IMG/VR virus record: IMGVR_UViG_3300034356_000821
Location: 1 to 56,635 of that record
Origin: a virus
Strand: one strand, 5' to 3'
DNA length: 56,635 nt
Of the stretch, positions 40,202 through 49,109 are shown piece after piece (within the stretch, counting starts at the first letter, position 1; the number at the start of each line of letters is the position of its first letter). The notes under the pieces were generated by a model. It did not search any database. It saw nothing but the letters and a program-made list of their open reading frames with translations, and had not been told where the DNA came from. The translations under genes and the position numbers were made by a program.

Positions 40202-41160
40202 GCTGCCTTACCCCACACATCATCCCATGTCCCTGTTTGGGCACCCTTACTGTAGTCTGTCACCTTCTGTTCAAAGAAGTTGGTGTGGGATGTACCAAGC
40301 ATACCATCAACCCAAGGCAGAGGATTCTTCTTTATCTTGTAGATTCCTTTCATGCCCATTGAGATGAGGCGACGATCAGCAATGTAACGAATGTATTGCT
40401 TCACTTCTTCTTTGGTAAGCTTCTCAACTTCCAACATACCAAAAGCAAGATCAATGAACTTGTCCTCAATATCCACCATCTCTTGAGCAATCTTCTTAAT
40501 CTGCTCAGGTGTTGTTTCATCCTGATGATGTTTAACATATTCTCTGTATACCTTTATCATTCCTTCAGCATGCATAGTCTCGTCGGTGATGGACCAGCTA
40601 ATGATCTGACCCAACCCCTTCAACTTGCCGTTACGTGCGAAGTTTAGCAGCATGACAAAGCTAGAGAACAGTTGCATGCCTTCACCAAACGCAGAGATTG
40701 TAGCGATCTTTTCAGCCATTGGCGCACCATCAATGCGCTGAACATACTCATGCTTGTCCAACATCTCTTTGTACTGCAAGAACTCGTTGTAGGTTGATTC
40801 AGGCAATCCAAGTGTCTCAATCAAATGAGCATAGGCAGCAACGTGCAAAGCTTCACGGGCAGCAAAGCCACTCAACATCATCCTGATTTCATGGTTGCGA
40901 AACGCAGGGATGTAATGGTTGTGGTAGCCACCACCAATGTCCAAGTCGCCCTGTACAAAGAAGCGCAATATCTTTGTCAGAAACTCTTGTTCATCTTTGT
41001 TGAGTTTCTTATAGTCTTTAACGTCCTCAGACATTGGCACTTCGCTGTGCAACCAATGACTCTGCTCATGCTGCAACCAAGCGTCATGTGCCCAAGGGTA
41101 GGTGAAGGGACGGAACGCTGTAGTTTCCGTATCCATTTTATATTGTTTTATCATAGTCAT
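40198..41160 (-). CDS. nrdB: Ribonucleotide reductase small subunit, class Ia
   Basis: Makes the tyrosyl radical used by NrdA to reduce ribonucleotides. ATG at 41160 overlaps the nrdA stop (ATGA). Seen: FVQGDLDIGGGYH, REALHVAAYAHLIE carrying the E-x-x-H ligands and the radical Tyr three residues after His, FGEGMQLFSSF, and DETMHAEG as the second E-x-x-H pair. C-terminus is normal. About 320 aa, slightly short like other phage versions. Confidence 0.93.
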   Translation of the reverse strand: MTMIKQYKMDTETTAFRPFTYPWAHDAWLQHEQSHWLHSEVPMSEDVKDYKKLNKDEQEFLTKILRFFVQGDLDIGGGYHNHYIPAFRNHEIRMMLSGFAAREALHVAAYAHLIETLGLPESTYNEFLQYKEMLDKHEYVQRIDGAPMAEKIATISAFGEGMQLFSSFVMLLNFARNGKLKGLGQIISWSITDETMHAEGMIKVYREYVKHHQDETTPEQIKKIAQEMVDIEDKFIDLAFGMLEVEKLTKEEVKQYIRYIADRRLISMGMKGIYKIKKNPLPWVDGMLGTSHTNFFEQKVTDYSKGAQTGTWDDVWGKAA

Positions 41161-42935
41161 CCTTCGCAAGCTAAGCAGGTGTCACCATCTGCAATTTGTT
41201 TCAAATCAATTTCGTCTTCAATGCGTTGACGCTTTATCTGAGCACCAACCTTGTCTGCCTTACGCACCTTCTCGCTGCGTAGATAGTACAGGCTCTTCAG
41301 TCCACTCTTCCAAGCTAAAAAGTGAATGCTGTGCAGATACTTCACAGACACGTTAGCCGGGAAGAACAGATTCACACTCTGTCCCTGATCAATATATTTC
41401 TGACGGTCAGCAGCAAGCTCAATCAACCAGCGCTGATCAATCTCCATCGCTGTCTTGTACACTTCCTTCAGCTTCTCAGGTACGTCCAGATGCTGGATAG
41501 AGCCATCGTTGCTGATGATGGATGCCCATGTATCGTCATCGTCCATACCAAGCTTCTCAAGCTCTGCTTTGAGGAAACGATTCTTGTACACGAACGCACC
41601 AGATAATGTATCCTGACGGAATACATTGGCGCGGTAGGGTTCGATTGATGGGCTGGTGTTGCCCATGATTAGGCTGCTGCTGGCATTGGGAGCAATAGCA
41701 GTCCAATGACTAAAACGACGACGAACACCACTGAGATGTGCATCAGGGCATTCGCCACGTGATGTAACCAAGATAGCGTCACCAATCGTGCATTGGTTGT
41801 GGATGTGTTTGAAGATTTCATTGTTGTAACTCTTAGCTATTACACCATCGATGGCAACACCTTTCTTTTGCAAGAAAGCATGGAAGCCTAATGTACCAAT
41901 ACCAATACTTCGTTCCATCATCGCACTAGAACGAGCACGGGCGATAGAGTCTGGAGCATTGTCAATAAAGTATTGAAGTACATTATCAAGCATCTCCATA
42001 ACATCAAGTATAAACTGCTTGTTCTTTTTCCATTCATCATAGTACTCCAAGTTCAATGAAGACAAGCAGCACACGGCAGTGCGTTTCTCATTTGTCGGCA
42101 AGAAGATTTCAGTGCAGAGGTTACTACCGTTGATGGTCAAGCCTTTGTCTTTCAACCAAGACGGTAAAGCTTTGTTAGCTGTGTCGATGTAGATGAGGTA
42201 GGGTTCACCAGTCTGCATACGCAACTCAAGAATCTTTTGCCACAGATACTTAGCTGACACTGTCTCAATCACTTCACCATTGGCAGGGTTGACTAGGTTG
42301 AAGCTGTCGTCAGCATTGTCATCTTTCATGCATCTTTCAATGATGTTCATGAACTCATCGGTAATGTTAATACCGTGGTGCATGTTCAATGTACGCACGT
42401 TCTGATCACCAGTGGGCTTACGCATCTCCAAGAACTGGATGATGTCGGGGTGATGGATGTCAAGATAGGCAGCATAGCTACCACGGCGTGTACGTCCTTG
42501 ACGGTAGGCCAATGAACTAGCATCATAGATTTTTAAGTGAGGCATGACACCAGTGGACTTGTCATCGCTGTTACGAATACCAACGTGAATACCAACACCA
42601 CCACCCATCATCGATAGCCAGTTTGTCTCTGAAAGGTTATCGACCAAACCTTCTGCACTATCGTCCATGTAATTAAGAAAACAGCTAATAGGAAGCCCAC
42701 GCTTAGACCTACCAAAAGATAGGACAGGAGTAGAATAGCTGAGCCAATGTTTACTAGAGTATTCATATAGTCGCTGAGCATGTTCTTGGTTGCTTGCGAA
42801 TGAGGCTGATACAAATGCAAATCTTTCTTGCGGAGATACTTCGTCATCTTTCATGTAGCTTTCTTTAAGTCGTTGCCTACCTAGTTCGTCGAAAAGATTG
42901 TCTCGTGATAGGTCAATGTCAACCTTGAATGTCAT
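41157..42935 (-). CDS. nrdA: Ribonucleotide reductase large subunit, class Ia
   Basis: 592 aa, reducing ribonucleoside diphosphates. Seen: LPISCFLNYMDDSAEG (first redox Cys), MGGGVGIHVGIRNSDD, TRRGSYAAYLDIHHPD, GSNLCTEIFLPT with the active-site Cys, AVCCLSSLNLEYY with the second redox Cys, and a C-terminal CLAC reducing pair. It lacks a typical N-terminal ATP-cone, a common loss in phages, so dATP inhibition is probably absent. No thioredoxin or glutaredoxin gene is seen in the phage. Confidence 0.95.
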   Translation of the reverse strand: MTFKVDIDLSRDNLFDELGRQRLKESYMKDDEVSPQERFAFVSASFASNQEHAQRLYEYSSKHWLSYSTPVLSFGRSKRGLPISCFLNYMDDSAEGLVDNLSETNWLSMMGGGVGIHVGIRNSDDKSTGVMPHLKIYDASSLAYRQGRTRRGSYAAYLDIHHPDIIQFLEMRKPTGDQNVRTLNMHHGINITDEFMNIIERCMKDDNADDSFNLVNPANGEVIETVSAKYLWQKILELRMQTGEPYLIYIDTANKALPSWLKDKGLTINGSNLCTEIFLPTNEKRTAVCCLSSLNLEYYDEWKKNKQFILDVMEMLDNVLQYFIDNAPDSIARARSSAMMERSIGIGTLGFHAFLQKKGVAIDGVIAKSYNNEIFKHIHNQCTIGDAILVTSRGECPDAHLSGVRRRFSHWTAIAPNASSSLIMGNTSPSIEPYRANVFRQDTLSGAFVYKNRFLKAELEKLGMDDDDTWASIISNDGSIQHLDVPEKLKEVYKTAMEIDQRWLIELAADRQKYIDQGQSVNLFFPANVSVKYLHSIHFLAWKSGLKSLYYLRSEKVRKADKVGAQIKRQRIEDEIDLKQIADGDTCLACEG

Positions 42936-42953
42936 GTAATACCTTAGTGTTAT

Positions 42954-42980
42954 TGAAAAAGAAAGCAGCCGAAGCTGCTT
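42954..42980 (-). terminator. Rho-independent terminator or attenuator before nrdA
   Basis: On the minus strand AAGCAGC-TTCG-GCTGCTT followed by TCTTTTTC, about 20 bases before the nrdA start. It ends the upstream transcript, but a possible promoter lies just upstream of it, so it may also attenuate nrdAB. Confidence 0.8.
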
Positions 42981-42998
42981 AGGTGTTGGGGGATAGAA

Positions 42999-43007
42999 GT
43001 TATATCA
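42999..43007 (-). promoter_or_regulatory. Possible extended -10 promoter before nrdA
   Basis: TGATATAAC on the minus strand, identical to that at the tRNA promoter, but with only a poor -35. It is placed between the previous stop and the terminator. Confidence 0.35.
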
Positions 43008-43019
43008 TCTATCGAATGT

Positions 43020-43190
43020 TCATTCTGTTTCCTTTGTTGGTGTAGCTTCTTTACCCGTTTCAATAGCATCTGTGATGCAGGCAATGAGAGCATAGCGGAG
43101 CAGAAACTCTTTAGCTGCTTCGTCCATGTAGACATTGAAGTCGGCAGAACCGTCTTCGTTTTCTCTGTAGTTTTCAAGTTCAATTTTCAT
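43020..43190 (-). CDS. Small acidic protein, 56 aa
   Basis: ATG at 43190 overlaps the stop of the 53-aa membrane protein and has GGAAGAA upstream. A strand region (IELENYRENEDGSADFNVYM) precedes a helix (EAAKEFLLRYALIACITDAI). Similar proteins with EDGSA-x-F motifs are frequent in phages; function unknown. Confidence 0.65.
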   Translation of the reverse strand: MKIELENYRENEDGSADFNVYMDEAAKEFLLRYALIACITDAIETGKEATPTKETE

Positions 43191-43348
43191 TTCTTCCTCA
43201 CTGCATAAATAATAAGACCAATGATTGTGCTGATCATTGTAGCCACATGAAATAGTGTTGGTGCCAGTACAAACCACCAAGACCAATCAATGAATTCTGT
43301 CAACTTCAACGTGATGAAGATGAGGGTTAATACATTTAGAAAGCCCAT
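43187..43348 (-). CDS. Small two-helix membrane protein, 53 aa
   Basis: Begins MGFLNVLTLIFITLKLTEFI, then WSWWFVLAPTLFHVATMIST and IIGLIIYAVRKK: two to three membrane segments and a positive end. The start overlaps the RNA ligase stop (TAATG), the stop overlaps the next ATG. Similar proteins are common near phage replication genes, without known role. Confidence 0.65.
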   Translation of the reverse strand: MGFLNVLTLIFITLKLTEFIDWSWWFVLAPTLFHVATMISTIIGLIIYAVRKK

Positions 43349-44247
43349 TAGAACAACTCCTTTTTCAGTTCTTTAATCTTCGCTGTCACATAGTGCGACA
43401 ACACTTTGAAGTCAACCTTTGGATTCTTAAACTCTTTGATAAAGTTCCAAGTTTCCTCAGTGACTACATCGTACCACACGGTGTTGATCAGTCGAGGAAT
43501 ATATTTCGATGACCATCCACCCATCTCGTTGACAATCTTTGCTTCCACCTTGTCAACCAAAGCTTGCGTCACGTACTTAGCAGCAATCTTCTCTTCAACG
43601 ATTTCACCACCAATGACAGGCGCACCCATCTCAAGGTGATGCTTGGCTTTGAATTCGTTAGCGACAATCTTAGCCCATGTCTGACGACCATACTTGTTCT
43701 TGTAGTCATAGTTCTTGATGACAACACCTTCACCAGCGCCCTCACCGTCCTTCACCAGATAGTGTGCCTTACTCAGACACTCAGTGAAGTGGTCGATGCT
43801 GCCGTTCTTGATGATGGCAATTGGTGCAATGATGTTGATGCCAGCAGCAACGAGTCCTTCAGAGTATTCGTCATAGCTGAGCAAGCGTTCTTTGCTACGG
43901 TCAAACACATCGAACACATAGAACTTGCGCCATGCATCGTCGTTGTAGGTCTTCAGTGTGTGCGGTACAAGCCATTCACCGTAGAGGACATGTTCGGGAT
44001 TAGAATACATGTATGGAACAACAGAATAGTCATCAACCATAGCCTTCATAAAGCCAGCATTGTCGTTATCTATGGCAAGCTCACGGTTACGACTACCACA
44101 ACTGAACGGTATGGTTTTGGTTGGGTCCATCCAAACACTACCGTTAGTACCGTCCAGCTTAGGGAACACATAGCATGTACCCACTTCAATGCCTTCAACT
44201 TCGGTGTTGCCGTAGCGTTCAAGGTGTTGATATTTAATGAAGCTCAT
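43348..44247 (-). CDS. RNA ligase (Rnl2-like nucleotidyltransferase)
   Basis: Joins or repairs RNA ends via a lysyl-AMP intermediate. Motif I is KLDGTNG with catalytic Lys30; YGEWLVPH (motif III), GEGVVIKNY (motif IV) and WAKIVANEFK (motif V) follow. The 299-aa length and the C-terminal helical region fit T4 Rnl2-type enzymes. In phages these often counter anticodon nucleases by repairing tRNAs; this genome also carries tRNA elements, so tRNA repair is plausible. It overlaps the HNH gene (ATGA). Confidence 0.85.
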   Translation of the reverse strand: MSFIKYQHLERYGNTEVEGIEVGTCYVFPKLDGTNGSVWMDPTKTIPFSCGSRNRELAIDNDNAGFMKAMVDDYSVVPYMYSNPEHVLYGEWLVPHTLKTYNDDAWRKFYVFDVFDRSKERLLSYDEYSEGLVAAGINIIAPIAIIKNGSIDHFTECLSKAHYLVKDGEGAGEGVVIKNYDYKNKYGRQTWAKIVANEFKAKHHLEMGAPVIGGEIVEEKIAAKYVTQALVDKVEAKIVNEMGGWSSKYIPRLINTVWYDVVTEETWNFIKEFKNPKVDFKVLSHYVTAKIKELKKELF

Positions 44248-44642
44248 ACTTTCTTTTTCCTTTCAAGTTTCTCTTGATCAGTTTTGATTTTATGGCAAGG
44301 CTTACAAAGCACCTGAAGATTCTTTATCTCACAGAACACACGATCAATGAAGTTGTCCCATGTAGTGAAGCCCTTCTTAGGGTCCACCACAGGACTGATG
44401 TGGTCAACCTGAACGTCTGTAGCCACGAAATATTTAGAACACTCAGCACACTTGTAATGCATTGCCTGCTTACCCGTCTTAGCATTCACCTTCCTGCCTA
44501 CGAAAGCTTCCTTCAAAGCCTTGTACTTGGGAGGCCAACGCCTTGACGCAGCACGTAAGGCAGAGGTCACGAAGCTTCTGAATCGTGCCTCTGTCCATTC
44601 ACCACCATTGCGTTCTTTAACGGTCACGAGGGACCGCTTCAA
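44244..44642 (-). CDS. HNH endonuclease
   Basis: CAEC (Cys65, Cys68) and CKPC-H (Cys113, Cys116) bind zinc, VDHISP has the catalytic His81, and NLQVLC supplies the Asn (108). The N-terminus is basic and has RSFVTSALRAASRRWPPKYK. Might be a stand-alone homing nuclease or a recombination nuclease. Typical 132 aa. Confidence 0.82.
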   Translation of the reverse strand: MKRSLVTVKERNGGEWTEARFRSFVTSALRAASRRWPPKYKALKEAFVGRKVNAKTGKQAMHYKCAECSKYFVATDVQVDHISPVVDPKKGFTTWDNFIDRVFCEIKNLQVLCKPCHKIKTDQEKLERKKKV

Positions 44643-44808
44643 ACGCTATGTTGGTCATGTCGAGTTGGTCTTTGGTATCAACCAAAATGTTCTCAATGAT
44701 GCCACACACATCAGCAACGTCGAGAGCAACGAAGTAGTAGTGCTGATCCTCTCGCTCTTCAACACCAACAACAAAGCCATTTTCTGCCGTACTAATTGTC
44801 ACCCTCAT
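44617..44808 (-). CDS. Small protein, 63 aa
   Basis: ATG at 44808 is the better start, because the longer frame overlaps its neighbour. It has a beta-strand pattern (MRVTISTAENGFVVGVEERE) and a helix (VADVCGIIENILVD). It overlaps the HNH gene by 26 bases. No family recognised. Confidence 0.55.
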   Translation of the reverse strand: MRVTISTAENGFVVGVEEREDQHYYFVALDVADVCGIIENILVDTKDQLDMTNIAFEAVPRDR

Positions 44809-44981
44809 GTGAGTCCTTCTACGTCTACATTCCTGTAGCAAACGTCTTCAATGTTGAGTCGAGACAGCGCATATGTTACATGCTCTTTCAAGTCTTCAAC
44901 AAGCAAGTCTTCATGGGTGTAGATGCTGTCAAGTTCTGAGTTGTCTACTTCGGCAACAAAGGTCAGTGTAATCTTAGCCAT
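44805..44981 (-). CDS. Small protein, 58 aa
   Basis: ATG at 44981, preceded by AAGGAAAAAAC, lies inside the end of the DUF3310-like gene. Reads AKITLTFVAEVDNSELDSIY then a helical region and a final strand (CYRNVDVEGLT). Function unknown. Confidence 0.6.
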   Translation of the reverse strand: MAKITLTFVAEVDNSELDSIYTHEDLLVEDLKEHVTYALSRLNIEDVCYRNVDVEGLT

Positions 44982-45399
44982 TGTTTTTTCCTTCAAGTTC
45001 AATCAGCAGATCGATGTAATGCTTTGCTTTCTCAAGGTCAGCAATACCACCTTTGTCGCGCCAACGAGTGACATACTTGATGACGTTGCCTTCAAAGTAG
45101 CCAATCTTGTTGGTGTGGATGTACTCAACAGGTTGAATACCATGCTTCTTGTAATGATCACCAGAAACCTGCACAGCCAAAGCATTGAAGGCTACATCCT
45201 TCGGGTCATACTTAGGTGGTGGAATGACTCGTTGTGCCATAGCTTCACCGTGGTTGTCAATGTTCTTGAACACATCAACGGCTACCCACTTGGTGTACAT
45301 GTCTTTACCACCCACTGAGTTTGCACAGCAACTATCACAAGGCTCAGCACCAGCAGGGTAGTCTCCATAAAAACAGTTCTCACAGTTCTTATCTATCAC
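44974..45399 (-). CDS. DUF3310 (SaV-like) protein, 141 aa
   Basis: The C-terminal half contains SGDHYKKHGIQPVEYIHTN, GYFEGNVIKYVTRWRDKGG and DLEKAKHYIDLLIELE, the DUF3310 signature found in many phages, often as T7-type nucleotide metabolism accessory proteins. The N-terminus adds a Cys-rich segment (CENCFYGDY, CDSCC) that could bind zinc. Function not known. Confidence 0.82.
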   Translation of the reverse strand: MIDKNCENCFYGDYPAGAEPCDSCCANSVGGKDMYTKWVAVDVFKNIDNHGEAMAQRVIPPPKYDPKDVAFNALAVQVSGDHYKKHGIQPVEYIHTNKIGYFEGNVIKYVTRWRDKGGIADLEKAKHYIDLLIELEGKNNG

Positions 45400-45737
45400 T
45401 GCACACCCCCAATCGTTTTCGTATATTTAGACAATACAAACTCCGCATCCTTGACATCATCAAGTTCTTCAAAAGCAGACTGGTTGTATTGCTCTTTCAC
45501 CTTGTCGAGGAAGCGAGCAGCGAGAGCAGGGTCTTCATCAATGAGTTGAACAGATGTTGCAATCACCATAGCAATATGAACAAGACTACCGAAGTCTTCT
45601 TCACTCATCGTGACAGGACCAACACCACTAATCATCACTTGAAAATTCCCGTCCCACTTCTCACCTTCTTTGTAATGAGGACGTATCACAAGAGCTACAT
45701 CGTTTGGTTTCAGTTTGTTAAGTCTGGTGGCTTCCAT
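45396..45737 (-). CDS. Conserved-looking phage protein, 113 aa
   Basis: N-terminal region (LKPNDVALVIRPHYKEGEKW, FQVMISGVGPVTMSEEDFGS) is beta-rich, then a helical part (ALAARFLDKVKEQYNQ). Common near phage exonuclease and SSB genes; role unknown. It overlaps the exonuclease stop by 28 bases. Confidence 0.65.
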   Translation of the reverse strand: MEATRLNKLKPNDVALVIRPHYKEGEKWDGNFQVMISGVGPVTMSEEDFGSLVHIAMVIATSVQLIDEDPALAARFLDKVKEQYNQSAFEELDDVKDAEFVLSKYTKTIGGVQ

Positions 45738-46408
45738 ATTTGACCTTCATGTCTACGTAGAAAAAGTAGATGTGCGTTCTCTATGACACGTTCTTCAACA
45801 CCGTCATAGGCTTCAACACACCGCTGATACATCTCACATTCATCAATGGCATCTTCCAATATCTTCTCAGCTTTCACTGGTCCAATACCTCTTAGGCCGA
45901 TGATGTTGTCTGCACTATCCCCTGTCAAGATTTGCATGTACAGTTTATGCACAGCTTCTTCAGGTGTAATGTAGTAGGCAATTTTCTTGATGAAGTTGTA
46001 GTGCCATCCCACCACCTGATCTAAGTCTTTGTCCAAGGAAACAATGACACCCTCGTCACCAAGGGTTGTAGCATCTGTGGCAATGGCATCATCTGCCTCA
46101 ATACCATCATAGACAACAGCGCCCCACTGGTCAATCAGGTGTTGTCTCACCGCAGCTAGATGCTTAGGTTTAACCTTGTCCACTCTGTTGCCCTTGTAAG
46201 GCGCTGTCACAGCTATGTTGTATCTAAAGTTGTTCTTACCTGTGAGGTAGAGTTTCCATGAATCAACATAGCCACATTTGTCTACACCGCACATGAGAGT
46301 GTTGATGATGAGAGAGTCTACAGACCGTATAGCCTGTAGCTCATCCTCGTTCTCACATGCTGCTGCGGCTCGGTATGCATAAATGTCCGAGTCCAGAAGC
46401 GCTATCAT
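45710..46408 (-). CDS. 5'-3' exonuclease (flap endonuclease)
   Basis: PIN-type FEN nuclease for RNA primer removal and flap cutting. Metal-binding acids are seen in ALLDSDIYAYRAA (N-terminal Asp), DGIEADDAIA, VSLDKDLDQV and LTGDSADNI; the helix-three-turn-helix is GLRGIGPVKAEKIL. 232 aa, fits phage versions. Start at 46408 overlaps the previous stop (TGATG). Confidence 0.88.
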   Translation of the reverse strand: MIALLDSDIYAYRAAAACENEDELQAIRSVDSLIINTLMCGVDKCGYVDSWKLYLTGKNNFRYNIAVTAPYKGNRVDKVKPKHLAAVRQHLIDQWGAVVYDGIEADDAIATDATTLGDEGVIVSLDKDLDQVVGWHYNFIKKIAYYITPEEAVHKLYMQILTGDSADNIIGLRGIGPVKAEKILEDAIDECEMYQRCVEAYDGVEERVIENAHLLFLRRHEGQIWKPPDLTN

Positions 46409-46569
46409 CAGTCTGCAACAACAGCTTCTTCAGCTTGTGCTGGAGCCTGTGCAGCTTGGAATTGCTGAACAAGTTTCTGATGCAGTGGGAATGCACCAGA
46501 TTCTGTTGGTAGTTGTCCAAGTACACGGACAATGAAAGCGGCTTCGTTTGTGTCAATTGTGAAATTCAT
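46408..46569 (-). CDS. Small protein, 53 aa
   Basis: Sequence MNFTIDTNEAAFIVRVLGQL, then PLHQKLVQQFQAAQ and an Ala/Glu-rich tail. Short helical proteins of this design recur between phage exonuclease and SSB genes. Start overlaps the SSB-like stop (TAATG). Function unknown. Confidence 0.7.
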   Translation of the reverse strand: MNFTIDTNEAAFIVRVLGQLPTESGAFPLHQKLVQQFQAAQAPAQAEEAVVAD

Positions 46570-46982
46570 TACAGTACATCCTCATCATCAGCAGAAATAC
46601 GACCACCACCGTCTGCATAGGCTACCAAGTCAGTGACAACCAGCTTAGCCAATGAAGGGCTGACACCCTTCTTGTTCTTGTACGTCCATGCGTAGCTACC
46701 GATCATACAGACAGCCTTGCTTCCGTTGCCAATGTCTTCAACGATTTCATCGTTGTCAGTATCAAAAGCTTTGATGGGACGCTGGCTCTTGCAGGTAATG
46801 TACTTGCCCTGCTCAGGCTTCCTATCAAGGTTCTCTTGCACAGAGATGCCCATGTCTTCCAGTGCAGCCACTGCTTTGTCAGACAGGTTACACAGATCAA
46901 TTGTGTAAGCATCAGCCATTTCATTCTTACGATTTAACGAAGCCCAGTAAACTGTAGCTTTGAGTTTCAACTTGTCACTCAT
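46569..46982 (-). CDS. Single-stranded DNA-binding-like protein, 137 aa
   Basis: KLKATVYWASLNRKNEMADA, IDLCNLSDKAVAALEDMGIS and YITCKSQRPIKAFD match a phage SSB-type family seen with family-B polymerases; the acidic C-terminus (ADDEDVL) is the classic SSB protein-interaction tail. It would protect replication single strands. It has its own promoter and a leader hairpin. Confidence 0.78.
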   Translation of the reverse strand: MSDKLKLKATVYWASLNRKNEMADAYTIDLCNLSDKAVAALEDMGISVQENLDRKPEQGKYITCKSQRPIKAFDTDNDEIVEDIGNGSKAVCMIGSYAWTYKNKKGVSPSLAKLVVTDLVAYADGGGRISADDEDVL

Positions 46983-47004
46983 TTGAGTTTCCTTTGATTT
47001 AAAT

Positions 47005-47029
47005 GCTGACCAATTTAACAGGGGTCAGC
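47005..47029 (-). promoter_or_regulatory. Leader hairpin before the SSB-like gene
   Basis: GCTGACC (47005-47011) and GGTCAGC (47023-47029) form a 7-bp stem with an 11-base loop in the message leader. It lacks a T-tract; it could be a translational operator, as SSB proteins often self-regulate. Confidence 0.45.
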
Positions 47030-47042
47030 TTCCTGCATCTCG

Positions 47043-49109
47043 TCATTGTATCACTAGCTTTGCAGCAGCGTCAATGTAGTATTGGTAGTCAACGTCTTTC
47101 CATGTGAAGTCATTGACATCATTACATGTCCACATACCGTAGCCTTCACCAATCGATATGCGTCTAGGTTCTGCTTCTTCCTTGATTGGTGGCATCACCT
47201 TAACCAACTCACCACCAGCACTGCATGCGTAGTAGCGACACGTATTCTGTTGCTTAATATGTACATTGTCAACAATGAGAAACAGACCACTGCTACGTGG
47301 CACCTTCACTCTAAGCATAAAGTCATACTTGTTCTTGTGACCCTTGATGTATGTGTCAAGAGAGATGCCATGAAGCATTGCAGCTTCAGCAGCCTTTGGT
47401 ATCACCAACCCACCCTGATCTTGATGCCAGCCTAAGTCTTCATACTGGTACGCACCCTTACGCTTCACCTTACCGTCTGTATATACAGCGATGTAGTTGT
47501 TCACGTCACGAATAATCATCTTGGAATACTCAGCATACTCAAGCTGCAAACCAACTTGCTTCTGCCATGCGTCACAAACTCTGTCGTACTGGTCGCGCTT
47601 ACTACGTGGCAGCTTCACAGTGATACCGTCTGTATTAACCTGCACAATGGACAAACCTTCAATGTCCATTAGCTTCTCAGCCAACAGGCACAGGCTAAGC
47701 TGACCATTAATGGTGATCGCCATCGTGTACTGAGGGTCGTAGAAGGGGCTGTACTTGTTGTTGCTATCACCGTATACACCGTTCAACGCAAGCTTCAGCA
47801 TGGCGTTCTCAGCGCTGCCCTTGGGGTAGCTCTTACGCTGCTCGTACACGTCTTGATAGATGTCACAGAACTTCTCAGACAAATGCTCAGGATAGATACG
47901 GTTGGCAATGGCAATGTTGGGATACATGGATGCCACGTCAGCATCAACAATCATGCGCGTGTCGCTGTCACTGACGATGGTGCTCTCAACAGACCCGTGA
48001 ATACCACCAGTGCCGAAGTCGAAACGAAAGCCACCGATTGTCACGTTCAAGTTGGTAGCAACTTTCCAGTTCTTCCAATAGCTGTACTGCTTCTCACCCT
48101 TCTTCTTAGCTTTCAGTTCCTCTTCAGACACCCACCCCATAGGATGCAATGCTTTGAAGCCAGCAATAACATCATCGCTTGGTTTGTTGAACCACTTCTG
48201 ACGCTTCGTCACCATCTCAGCATAGGCAGCTAAGTCACCAAGGTCGTCCTCTTCAATGTCAGACAATGCACCTTTTGTTTCTGTCAAAGACTGTGCAGCA
48301 AACCACTCCAGCACTAGCTGAAACTCAGGACGCAGAAAGTCGTAGTAGTTGAACAGACAATCTTTGATGTGAATAACTTCACGCCTAGTCTGATTAATGT
48401 GACGCTCACCCTTCTTACCAATACGATAGCAACTACCGGGCATGTTCTCTTCAAGCTTCATGATGAAGTAGTCTTTGCCGATCTTTGTATCGTTGTGGTT
48501 GAGAAAGTTGCGATTGTATTTAACAGACAACTCTTCACGAAACGTTATCTGTGATAAGCATTCTTTGTAGAACAACAACGTCATCTTCACATCATGCATG
48601 TTGTATTTTAACAACACATCTATCTGGTCATCGGTTAGGTCACTGTGTGGGTCGTATGGCAGGTCAACAATGCTGTCAGCTTTCATGTTGAACTCAAGCG
48701 CCTTCAACGATGTAGCCCTTGCAGGATTGTCGAAGTGCATGATTTTGTACAGGTCAATCTGCTGCACATACTGTGACTTGTCATGGATGATGTGACCAAA
48801 CCTGTCATCGCTACCGATGATGGACTGTGCCTTCTTGTACACCCGTGTAGCCACAGCCTTACCAGATACAGTGAGGGCTTTGTCAGATACAGAGATGAGG
48901 TCATGCAACACAGGGTAGTCAAAGCCTATGTTGTTGTACCCCACCATCCTGTGCTTCTTACGCTTGAGTTCCCCGAGGAAACTAAAAAGTTGCTCAGCTT
49001 CATTCTTTCGCTGTGAACATTCAAACGCTACAGCATGCGACTCATCAACGCTAATCGCTGAGAACGTGAACGCTGTCTTGTATGTCTCTATGTCCCATAC
49101 GTAGTCCAT
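47043..49109 (-). CDS. DNA polymerase, family B
   Basis: The replicative polymerase, with ATG 49109 chosen because AAGGAAAAG precedes it (about 688 aa). Seen: exonuclease VWDIETYK with Asp6 and Glu8, GYNNIGFDYPVL, KYNMHDVKMT (third exo site); polymerase motif A DADVASMYPN, motif B KLALNGVYGDSNNK, and motif C VNTDGITV. It lacks a terminal-protein-type region, so normal primed synthesis by the helicase-primase is expected. Its 3' end contains the SSB promoter. Confidence 0.92.
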   Translation of the reverse strand: MDYVWDIETYKTAFTFSAISVDESHAVAFECSQRKNEAEQLFSFLGELKRKKHRMVGYNNIGFDYPVLHDLISVSDKALTVSGKAVATRVYKKAQSIIGSDDRFGHIIHDKSQYVQQIDLYKIMHFDNPARATSLKALEFNMKADSIVDLPYDPHSDLTDDQIDVLLKYNMHDVKMTLLFYKECLSQITFREELSVKYNRNFLNHNDTKIGKDYFIMKLEENMPGSCYRIGKKGERHINQTRREVIHIKDCLFNYYDFLRPEFQLVLEWFAAQSLTETKGALSDIEEDDLGDLAAYAEMVTKRQKWFNKPSDDVIAGFKALHPMGWVSEEELKAKKKGEKQYSYWKNWKVATNLNVTIGGFRFDFGTGGIHGSVESTIVSDSDTRMIVDADVASMYPNIAIANRIYPEHLSEKFCDIYQDVYEQRKSYPKGSAENAMLKLALNGVYGDSNNKYSPFYDPQYTMAITINGQLSLCLLAEKLMDIEGLSIVQVNTDGITVKLPRSKRDQYDRVCDAWQKQVGLQLEYAEYSKMIIRDVNNYIAVYTDGKVKRKGAYQYEDLGWHQDQGGLVIPKAAEAAMLHGISLDTYIKGHKNKYDFMLRVKVPRSSGLFLIVDNVHIKQQNTCRYYACSAGGELVKVMPPIKEEAEPRRISIGEGYGMWTCNDVNDFTWKDVDYQYYIDAAAKLVIQ
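47045..47074 (-). promoter_or_regulatory. Promoter for the SSB-like gene
   Basis: TTGACG (47069-47074), 18-bp spacer, TACAAT (47045-47050) on the minus strand, in the 3' end of the polymerase gene. Same box spacing as the early-arm promoters, with one change in the -35. Confidence 0.65.

Noticed and set aside
43564-44277. Plus-strand frame of 237 codons
   Set aside because: Antisense to the RNA ligase, whose motifs are complete.
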